Below are positions 51,801-60,749 of a stretch of 64,000 bases of DNA, piece by piece. Under the pieces are notes generated by a model. It was not told the origin of the DNA, ran no database searches, and saw only the letters and a program-made list of their open reading frames with translations. The position numbers and the translations under genes are program-made. The stretch is from Temnothorax longispinosus (taxonomy: Eukaryota; Arthropoda; Insecta; Hymenoptera; Formicidae): assembly GCF_030848805.1 (NCBI RefSeq), contig NC_092365.1, positions 21,471,395 to 21,535,394 on the forward strand, read 5' to 3'. Positions within the stretch are counted from its first letter, which is position 1, and the number at the start of each line of letters is the position of its first letter.

Positions 51801-54800
51801 TTAAGTTTTCCTTAGCTGCGGCGTACATACCGGAGTTACCCTATAAAAGATAGTGAAATATAACTTTATTGTTATTACTAAAAATTACGTCTTGATATAT
51901 CGAAGAATAGTTATATGTCGAAAGAATAAAGGGATTAGACATTAGATCGGGTATTTGTTCTACAAAGTAATAAAAATGCAGTTTGCGCGACTGGAAAAAT
52001 TTCATATTTCTAAATAAGAACGTCAGAAGAATGCTGGAAAATTAATAAACTTCAGATTATATATTTAAAAACAGAGACTAAAGATGAGAAACAGAGAAAT
52101 CAATATCACTGATGAATAAGAATATTCTAAAACTAGCAAAGTTTTCTTTCAATTACGGATCCTTTAATTAGTATGATCAATTTGCTTTACTTTGATCCTT
52201 TCTCAAGATGTGATTTGTAATGAGTTTTTATATATTATAGCTTCTAATATTTTTAATACTTAATTCTTTAATTGCTAAGTGCAAGAAAAGTTTTTTTTTA
52301 ATTTACTAACAAGTCAAGTAGAAACGCACTGTAATTACGGCATACTGCTTAATTGTGCCAATTCATTATTTTCGTATTAATCAGCATAAAATAACATTAT
52401 AAATTAACGTACAGCGGGGAGCCTTAATCAATTATTTACTTAACATTATACTTGTTTTTACTCTCGAAATATCTCGAGCTCTGCTGGATGTATACAGCAT
52501 ATTTGCGTTATTATTATCTAGCAGTTTTTTAATGACATTTAACGATGGAGAAGATAGAGAAATTATTAGATTGTTAGTCGTGTTATGCAATGCAAGAGTA
52601 ATATGATAAATAGGCCAACAATATGAGCTAAAAAGATGATATATTAATAAATTAGTTTATTCGCAACATAAATATAAAGAAAATGATAAGAGAAAATTAC
52701 TATATACGTTTCGGCTTTACTTACAATTAGTCTTCTTTGATACCAAATTTTAAGAAATATAAATTAATTTAAATAATAATTATAACAGGAAAAATTAGAA
52801 TGGCGAATATTATTATAGATTATTTATATGTGACATTGTCAATTTATATTTGAGAAAAACAAAAAGGTTCGGAAATAAGTGTTGAAACATCAGGAGAAAA
52901 CTGTAAAATACGAAAAATTGACTGAGCCTTAAAAGATCCACGGCGCGGCGTCCGCGCAGTGTTAAAGTCAATGGTTAAAATAAGATACAATGTGACGTAT
53001 TCTTCGTTGGAAGGCGAGAATATGCTTGTCCAAAATGTCTAATGGATTTGTGAGAATTCGAGTCAGATGTTAAAAAAGTCGAAAGTTAAAAGATCAGATT
53101 TCTTTCCAATGTTATAGTCTGTCGTTTTGACCTTAGACATTTCCGAACCTCCTTTTTGTTTTTCTCAAATATAAATTGATAATGTCACATATGATCTATA
53201 ATAATATTTGCCGTTCTAATTTTTTCTGTTATAATTATTATTTAAATTAATTTAGATTTCTTAAAATTCGATACTGAAGAAGGCTTAAGAAGGATTAAGT
53301 AAAGTCGAAACGTATACTATAATTTTCTTTTATTTATATGTTGCGAATAAACTAATTTATTAATATTTATCTTTTTATTTCGCTCATATTATCGGCCTAT
53401 TTATAAGATAGAGAAAATTTTTATTGATTTTAATAAAAATTTGTTTTTATCAATTTCCAAAATTTATTTATATTGTACATAATTTAATAAGTTTTAGAAT
53501 ATGAAGATTATTTTATTCATTTTTACGGAGCAAAGTTCTCGTTTAGACTGCATTTCGAGAATAGCGCTGCGATGATCCAATGGCGACGAGATTGAAATTG
53601 AATCTAAACTATCCATAGCGAAGGCCTGTGCTCTTATTCGTTACACTATCATAGCCGTCAGTCAGCCGTTTCCTTAATGATTATCACGAATCTTTGTGCA
53701 AATAAGGCGCGTCTCAAGTACGTCAAAGACCATCGGGTTGATAGAGAGAAACGTAATGTTTAAATCGGATCGATTCCAGCAAAAACCATCAGCGTGGGCT
53801 TTGAGAATGGAGTCGCGCGCGGCCATCCACAGTCCCTTGACATATTACGTACATCGTACATGTGTTACGTAAAAACGATAGATCGAATATATTCACATTC
53901 CGGGGGACAGAAACGAATTTTTCTCGCTCATATGCTGCATTTTGCATCTTTGCTTCCCAGCAAAGAACTATCCTATAGAGTAGTATAGAGCGGCAAAGCT
54001 GCAAAAGCAATATATACATATATATACTCAACCGGATATCGTTCCTTTTTCGTTTCACACAACGAAACGTGAATAAAATATCCATGCTCCCGATTCCATT
54101 TATTCCATTGCAACCCTTTCGATGAGCATTCCTTTAATCCGGCTATTGCAGTTTCAATCACTTCTCACTTATTCTTTTATCGAGATTCCATTCAAAGCTT
54201 CTAACGCATGCACGCGCGCGCGCGGATTTTTAATCCCAAACCATTTTACGAATGGAATTATCGACGTTCATAGATCCAAAGTACGTTGCGGAGTACAACA
54301 TCAATCTAGATGTTTGATCGATATGAGGTTGCATAAAATATTACTAGACAAGAATAGACTGGACAAAAATATTACTTACTTTAATTATATTGTATAATTA
54401 TTTTACTTCTACATATTAATCGGTACCTGTGATTCTTAGCATTAAGAATTTTTTCATAATCTTTAATCTTTAATTCCTTAATATATATTAATTCTCGAAA
54501 TAAGCAAATTCTTTACTACGAAAGCATAATAAAATCAGAGCGTAATAAATTCTAAAACGTGATGTTAAGCGAAATCATAATAAAGTAATAACGAAAAGCC
54601 AATTTTACGGGATATTATCTGTCCTGACATTCATTGCGTACAAAGAATGCCGAGGCAAACTTCTCCATATCGCTTATAGACGATTCACAAGATCGTTTCT
54701 TAGAGCATCGTCTGGGGGATATAATAACACCAAGAGTCTTCAAATAAATGTTTATTACATTCTCTCTTGCAATGCACTGAATACGGTTCCTGTTTTATCC

Positions 54801-57656
54801 ACCGGAGAAAGATGGACGCATCATAATATTATTTTTACATCTTTAGTCGAATTTTATATTCGATTCTCATGTGATCTTATATTACAGTTTTAATCGAAAT
54901 TAAATTTCCATAACTTAATATCACATACCTACATTTTTATTGAACATTCCACTATATTTACTTTTACTTGCCTATTACGCGATGTAAAATGTAAATATGT
55001 TAACAACAAAATGGAGTTACAAATCCGGAAATTGTAATATATTCAATATTATAATGCATACATTTTATCATTTCAATCCAGGGTCCTGTCTATACTATGG
55101 ACATACTTGTTGGGGAGGTACGTACCGTTACTTTTAGTAAATATATTTTCTTACCTAAATAGTAATAATATACGTTTTAATAACCCAATACGTTTAACGC
55201 ATTAATAGTGTATTGTAAGAATAATATAAAAAATTTTTAGCGCAAGGAAAGCGCAGCGATGTCCAAGGTATACCTATGCGCTTAGTAACCAAGCTGAACG
55301 GACTAAATGGCATCGCGCCATTATTAAAGCCATTGATTATGCCCAAATTAATGACCGGACAGTTCATTGGCGGCTTCTCTAAGGAACCATACGTCCTATC
55401 AAAGTGGGATACGGCACCGATGATTGACGAAGGCATTGAGTCGATCAGGTGAATTTTTCGCAAAAAACGAAGCTGGGGAATAGGTGTCAAACTTCGGCAG
55501 AATATTATTTTCGAAAAACTGCATGCGTGTAATTTTGCAATTTCTGTAATTACTTTTTCGAAAAATCGACCAATATTTTGTTTATGCAACCTTTTAGTGT
55601 TTAATTTATCTTGAAATTTTTACAAAAAACGGCATATTTTATTAGGAAACATTACGTGAAACGCAAAAGTATTCTTTTAATTTTTTTTAAGATTAAGTTT
55701 CGTGCATATAAAAATTGATAAGATATTTGAATGAAGCATATTGTTACACGTATATCTTATGTACCTGCGCAGTTTTATTCAAATTGATAAGTTCAGATTT
55801 ACTTGTTAGTGCTCGAGATTAAACAATTATAGTGGCTTGAAACAAAATTTTTCTCAAAAGAATATCCCGCCTAAATTATTCAAGCAATGAAATTATACTT
55901 CTGACTGAAATATTCTCAAACATTATATATATGTGACAAAAGAACACAAACTGTAATCGAATGAACATTGGACTAGAATGACTAGATATTTCATAGATAG
56001 CCTAATTCGCGAAAAGATAATAAGAAAGTTATATAGAATATTGTAAGGAACGAAATGCATTTTACGATTGGTAAAGTTTTAAAGCGCACTTCTTCGATAA
56101 TTCCCATTCAAAGTTTTATAATTTGCTTTGTACAATTATAGTCGTGGTTACTTTTCAACTTTTCAATACTTTAATTGAGGAATAACAATTTATTAAGATA
56201 ATTACGCGTAAATAACAGTTTTAATTCATCATTTTTTTAAATTAAAAAACGGTGCCCATTTAGGGCAAAACTTTGCCTGTAAGGAAAACGTATAAAATCT
56301 GTCTATTTTTATGTTTTTGAATCTGCTAAACTCGAATATGAAAGTTAAAATCATTGAAAGCAGATGCAAAATATGCATCTCTATTTTTAATCAATATCTA
56401 CCCCTTAATCGGGGGATCCTTCTTGTAATCTCGAGTTCTTAGAACTCTTAAAATTGTTTTTTCTTTTTCCCTTAAACAGGGATATCTCTTCTTAAAAAAG
56501 GAATATGTGAGATGATCGGGATTGAACTCATGATCATACCCTTAGCATACTAATCTATCGCACTCACGCACTAAGCTACGAGACATCCTCCAGGAAAGCT
56601 TCGTTCAGCAGCAAGTATTTTATAATGATCAAATGACATTTGTGAACAAAAGAAGGCTTTCTTTTTTTACTCTATCACTATCTTTGAGTTTAAAAGATGG
56701 GGGTGCGCGCGCGCGCGTTTTTACTGTCACTGATGGTTACCGCCAGCATTAGCTTTACCCAAGCATTAGCATACACCGCGTGGAGGTTGCTGGATTTGTA
56801 TTTCTTTTTGTCTTGTAAGGTCTAATTCGTCTATAGTTATGTCATATGTGAGTATGTCTGTCATGTCAAATGTAATCGGTAACGAATTAGAACTTACAAG
56901 ACAGAAAAGATACAAATCCAGCAACCTACACGCGATGTATCTTGAGTAATAAAGCTAAATGCTGGCGACAGTAAACAAGCTACACACACACACACACACA
57001 CACATACACACGCTTCATCTTTTAAACTCAAAAATAATAAGATGATAGTAAAAAAAGAAAGTCTTCTTTTGTTCACAAATTCCATTTGATCATTACAAAA
57101 TACTTACTACTGAACAAAGCTTTCCTATCACAAAACTGCATTTTCACAAATTTCCCTGGACAATTTTAAGTCTTATATTCGAGTTCAGTAGACCCAAAAA
57201 CGTAAAGATAGACAGATTTCATATGATAGGTTTCCCTTACAGGCAAATTTTGGCTCTAAATGGGCACTGTTCTTTAGTTACCCACATTTTCTGTTTTCTT
57301 TTACTTCTACTTCAAATAAATTTCGTTGAAATATATTAATTTTTGCCATAAATAAATAAAAATTGGAAAATAATTTATTGAACATAAATTTATATATATC
57401 TATATATGTTAAATAATAAATAAGGAATATATTTTATACATTAATAATTAATAGGCTAATATAATGACCAATATACATTTGCAGAACTCAAATAAACAAT
57501 AAAAACAAAGATAATGAGAGGACAATTAGCAACGACAACACACAACGTAATATGATCGAAAAACTTGAAAACAATCAGGAAACCTTCCTAATTTCACCTG
57601 ATGAATACGATAAGCTAATTAACAATCGTCAAAAGTTAGATATACTCAAATATCTG
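48849..57656 (+). CDS. CCHamide-1-like neuropeptide precursor (C-terminus unresolved)
   Basis: Coding exons: 48849-48915, 55082-55117, 55241-55448, 57485-57656; all are GT-AG with phases 1, 1, 2, 0. The precursor starts MAWTIFMQTSIVLIFCFAG, a signal peptide, directly followed by G-SCLYYGHTCWGAQ-GKR. The Cys-x6-Cys spacing, YGH, CWGA and the amidation/dibasic GKR match CCHamide-1 (SCLxYGHSCWGAH-amide in other insects). The predicted product is therefore a 13-residue, disulfide-bridged, amidated peptide acting on a CCHamide receptor (GPCR). The remaining precursor contains KLNGLNGIAPLLKPLIMPK and a polar Asn/Lys-rich tail; no second peptide is evident. After 57656 a GTACGT donor is present; reading through gives only 20 more AT-rich codons to TAA at 57717-57719, so either a further exon exists or the gene ends there. 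The intron splitting the mature peptide after Gly and the final Gln are discussed in the findings. Confidence 0.88.
49236..49520. mobile_element. 285-bp inverted-repeat element in the CCHamide intron
   Basis: Starts GTATATGTTATGGTCAAAGC and ends with the exact reverse complement. Arms of about 90 bp continue with CGAAACG, CCTAGGATTGACT and ACCAAACGTCTTAGT and have a modest number of differences. The loop of about 100 bp is unique and non-coding. Confidence 0.82.
49539..49595. mobile_element. MITE fragment sharing sequence with the element at 63.2 kb
   Basis: CGCCAGTAAATAGTTCACAA and TTTGGCCAGTTGGGTCG closely resemble CGCCAGTAAATAATTCAAAA and GCCAGTTGGGTCGAACC in the inner part of the element at 63182-63298. 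It appears to be a partial copy. Confidence 0.45.
49596..50945. other. Intron DNA of the CCHamide-like gene
   Basis: AT-rich intronic sequence between the signal-peptide exon and the peptide exon. A patch of short CACGTGA-type repeats lies near 49845-49930 (ATCACG, TCACGTGAAAATTTTCAC). No other exon was recognised. Confidence 0.45.
50947..51843. mobile_element. ~900-bp terminal-inverted-repeat element, probably TA-flanked
   Basis: The left end reads TAGGGTAACTCCGATATTTA followed by CGCCGC. The right end, reverse complemented, reads TAGGGTAACTCCGGTATGTA followed by CGCCGC. TA is present outside both ends (50945-50946 and 51844-51845). Only the roughly 30-bp ends are inverted, unlike the foldbacks nearby. 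The interior has a short unsupported open frame (51215-51445) and no transposase motif. Confidence 0.7.
52606..53405. mobile_element. 800-bp foldback element with ~270-bp arms
   Basis: The left arm starts ATAAATAGGCC and contains AATAAATTAGTTTATTCGCA, ATACGTTTCGGCTTTACTTA, TTTGAGAAAAACAAAAAGG and TTCGGAAAT. The right arm mirrors all of these in reverse order and ends GGCCTATTTAT. The loop is roughly 250 bp. It is non-coding and lies in the CCHamide intron. Confidence 0.85.
53581..53656 (-). repeat. Degenerate tRNA-like SINE head
   Basis: On the minus strand, TATGATAGTGTAACG resembles an A box, followed by AAGAGCACAGGCCTTCGCTA and a weak B box TAGATTCAATTTC. Decay of the B box and the intron position argue against a functional tRNA. 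Confidence 0.4.
53657..55081. other. Intron DNA before the CCHamide peptide exon
   Basis: AT-rich. Complementary short frames at 53789-54397 carry no family motif. No further exon recognised. Confidence 0.45.
56238..57280. mobile_element. ~1.04-kb foldback element in the intron before the last CCHamide coding exon seen
   Basis: The outer left arm (GTGCCCATTTAGGGCAAAAC, TTTGCCTGTAAGG, AATCTGTCTATTTTTATG) is mirrored at 57170-57275. The inner arms (ATACAAATCCAGCAACC and its mirror, TTACAAGACAG and its mirror) meet at a centre near 56850. At matching places in the arms the left has (GC)n at 56705-56717 and the right (AC)n at 56982-57004. A minus-strand tRNA-like segment occupies 56509-56588 in the left arm only. 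Confidence 0.8.
56509..56588 (-). repeat. tRNA-like SINE head inserted in the left arm of the 1-kb foldback
   Basis: On the minus strand, GTAGCTTAGTGCGTGAGTGC (A box and D-arm-like), ATTAGTATGCTAAGG and GAGTTCAATCCCGATC (B box). Short GATG and CATC ends could pair like an acceptor stem. No counterpart is visible in the right arm, so it inserted after the foldback formed. Confidence 0.6.
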
Positions 57657-57833
57657 GTACGTGATTCTATTATCAATTATCAAATTTTTTTATTGATTAC
57701 TAACAATGAGTATTTCTAAGCATTAATTTATCAAATATCAGTGCTCGCTTAACGATATAACGTTTGTTCTCAGAATGAAGAGAATGGAAATATGAAATAA
57801 ACAGGATATTCTCTAGTAAAACTTTCGATAATA

Positions 57834-58919
57834 CAGTATAACCTGTCAAGTTGGCCACCTCTATAATTCGGCCACCTGTCTTACAATTATATACTAAAAT
57901 AGCTTCAAAACAAACTAAATCCAGCGATTTTTTTCAACAAAAGAATAATCATAATTATAAAAAATAGAAATTACATTTATGTTAATGTATATGTAATGTT
58001 AATGTATATAAAAAATTGTAGCAGCAAAACATTCTTTATAATGTAATTAAACTAATGTGTAATTATGTATAGATAAACTTTGATTCTGCAATGTGTCATA
58101 TATGTACTCTTTATATATTAATTAATAAACTTAGTAATTATCTAACATAAAACTTACGTAGGTATAGCTTTTTCAGTTCTCAGTATTGTACAATACCTTT
58201 ATTTCCTGATACGACTAGAGGTTCAATATTATGCTTCTTTCCAAGTAAATCTGTCAATTCTCTGTAATAATTCTCTGTAATGCAATTCAGGATAATTTGT
58301 ATCACAAAAATATGAAGTTTCAGATTTTGTACCCTAGCCGTTTGATAGAAAACTACCCCCGATCCCTAACAGTCTCAAGAGTGAAGTACTCTTTCTTTTT
58401 ATTTTAGTGTTCAGAATTTAGTAAACAATATTTAGTCGTAAAATAATTTTATTCATTTTAAGTACAGTTCTCTCTTAAGCAGGAAGATGGGATGGTTTTC
58501 TTGCGAAGGGGTTGTAGCTCAATAATCAAAATGCGCGTATTTAAGAATTTATTCTTAGAGTTTATACGCTATACGAATTATATCCGCGATACGATATATT
58601 TAAATTTTTCTCAACATTTTTCTCTTGAGTTGAATCAATTAAAAGGTTGTTTCGGGGTTAAGAGGATGAGATCAAAAATCGAAACTATATCATTTTGAAA
58701 ACTCATAAATAGCTCCTAATTCTGCCGTAAAAATCAATTCAATATCTATTTTTAAACGTTGACTCAGCCCCCCATAAAAAATATTAAATTCCTGTTCAGT
58801 GTGACAAGCTCAAAAATTTAATCTGCAGGATATAAAAGCTCACAAATAGCTTGTAATTTTGCGCTTTTTTTTTTAATTTCTGCAAGGTGGGGGGGCCAGC
58901 TTAACAGGGGTTTTACCAG
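57834..58919. mobile_element. Non-autonomous pogo/Tigger-like element, TA-flanked
   Basis: The left terminus is CAGTATAACCTGTCAAGTTG then GCCACC. The right terminus, reverse complemented, is CTGGTAAAACCCCTGTTAAG then CTGGCCC. TA flanks both sides (57832-57833 and 58920-58921). CAGTA-start ends with a CTGTTAAGYTGGC core are typical of pogo/Tigger elements. No transposase was recognised in the interior; the frame at 58492-58698 is probably chance. Confidence 0.65.
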
Positions 58920-59324
58920 TATTTGGCAAACACGAAGTTCAGATTTACTGTGCTTTCATCTGAATCTGACCGATCGGAACCGATCGCTTGCAATTATTTA
59001 ATTTTATTTTTCCTGTCGTTGACATAGCTCTAAAAATTCGCGAAAGGATATAATCTGACGGGTGTGTGAAGCTGGCACTCCTACTTTAAAATTCGATAGT
59101 TCTGATTAGAGAGTTTCAGCTTCTTTTCGAAGAGTATCTACACGATTTATGTTGACGAGTTCTAATGCTTTTCGCTTGACTAGCGCTCAATTCCTGATAT
59201 TACGAGATCGCAAAATCACGCTATGCTACAGGTAATAAGGGAAATGAAGGATACTGGGGAAAAACGATCAAAGTCTACTTTTTAAGGAACTTTCATAATT
59301 TTTATCTATTTTGATCAAGAACAG

Positions 59325-59807
59325 TTACAATTTATTAGAAATAAGGCCGAAAAATGCACCATGCTGGGAAAAAACGATCATATTCCACGCGCTTGCAGGG
59401 GAAGAACCATCAGAGTCCAACGACATTACTCCGAGTGGATATTGATTGGTTGTTGTATCCTTCATATACAGGTGTCTGGTATTTGAAACGTCTGAGCGAA
59501 TGAGAAGCGATGGGCCGGACTCGGCACGCATTTGAAATGGTTTAGTTGTTAGGTCAATTAACAACGGCTCAGTAAGCAAAATGTTTAACAGTATCCGCAC
59601 AGATTGGCAGCAAATTTGATCAGATCCCATACCAAAACCATAGCCATCTATGTCCACATTGAGCTGGTGTTCTGTCGATAGAACACGCTGACAAGCAGTG
59701 TAAGCAGATTGGCAACAGAAATCGCGCAGGCAAAGCTGACAGTCAATCTGCTCACACTGTCTGTTAGCAGATTCTGTCGCATTTTCGGCAACAATTTGAA
59801 TGATGTA
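59325..59807 (-). other. 161-codon open frame without a start, function unknown
   Basis: The frame is open from just after a TGA at 59808-59810 to its stop at 59325-59327. It encodes a Cys-rich first half (QCEQIDCQLCLRDFCC, SAYTACQRVL) and then LLIDLTTKPFQMRAESG. There is no ATG near its beginning, and the Cys-rich part coincides with DNA made of related short phrases (GCAGATTGGCA, CAATCTGCT, AGCAGATTCTG) that look repeat-derived. It could be an exon of a minus-strand gene or a stretch of transposon sequence. I recognise no domain. Confidence 0.25.
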
Positions 59808-59850
59808 TCAACAGCATCATTTTTTGCCAGCCATTCTATTAGCCATCTTA

Positions 59851-59991
59851 TGCCGGGTACTCACTAAGACCGTGCAACGTGCAACGCAACGATTGCTGCA
59901 ACTAGTGAGTACGTCTTATTTCGGAACACATTGTGAAAAATTGTAGCAACCGTTGCGTTGCACGTTGCACGGTCCTAGTGAGTACCCGGCC
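59851..59991. mobile_element. PIF/Harbinger-type MITE, copy 1 (TTA duplication)
   Basis: Starts TGCCGGGTACTCACTAAGAC and ends with the mirrored GTCCTAGTGAGTACCCGGCC. Arms of about 50 bp include GTGCAACGTGCAACGCAACG. TTA flanks both ends (59848-59850 and 59992-59994), the 3-bp duplication expected of the Harbinger superfamily. Confidence 0.85.
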
Positions 59992-60138
59992 TTAGGTTTT
60001 GCGGCGAAACGCAACAGGCAGAGTATACTAATGTCCAGCGGCCATAAGTCAACCGCGAATTTCTAACACACGTATTTGCGTTGAGAGTACACTAAGCTCA
60101 TCTTAAATCGGAGATATAATCACGGAGGGAGTTTGTTA

Positions 60139-60284
60139 TGCCGGATACTCACTAGAACCGTACAACGTGCAACGCAACGGTTGCTGCAACTAGTGAATAC
60201 GTCTTATTCCGGAACAAACACATTGTGAAAAAATTGTAGCAACCGTTGCGTTGCACGTTGCACGATCCTAGTGAGTACCCGGCT
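60139..60284. mobile_element. PIF/Harbinger-type MITE, copy 2 (TTA duplication)
   Basis: Same family and orientation as the copy 150 bp upstream: TGCCGGATACTCACTAGAAC to CCTAGTGAGTACCCGGCT, with inner GCAACGTTGC-type arms. It is flanked by TTA at 60136-60138 and 60285-60287. The two copies are very similar, including the loop around CGTCTTATTYCGGAACA. Confidence 0.85.
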
Positions 60285-60749
60285 TTATACGAGTAATATT
60301 GATATAAATCTCACAGCATCGATATATACGCGTATTAAAGATGCAATGATAAAATTATCGTTGCATTTTTAATAAGCAACGATAAGATTATTGTTAAACA
60401 ATATCAACGAGTAAAACGCATAATTTAATGCATTAAGTACAAATAATCATGACGAATTAAAAAGTTAAAAGTTACGTGCAACGTGCGTCGGACCTACTAC
60501 CGGTAATCACGCTGGCCACGGCGGCCTCGCTCCCGTCCACATTGTTAACAGTGGCAAGGCTACTACCTTTTGTGAATCGTGGCAAAAAGGAGCGCGAAAA
60601 AAGTGGCGGATCCGTGTTAGGATCCGGCGATCCGAGTGGCTCAAAAACTGCGCTGGTGCGAGCACTGTCGTATTGTATCGACCGAGTTAGGCTGTCTTAG
60701 GCCTTTGATTCTCTGCACGAGTTCCTTTGGGCCTAGGGTTAAAGTCAAT

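Noticed and set aside
57657..57719. Read-through end of the CCHamide coding region to TAA at 57719
   Set aside because: Less likely than splicing at GTACGT since the added residues look intronic, but not excluded.
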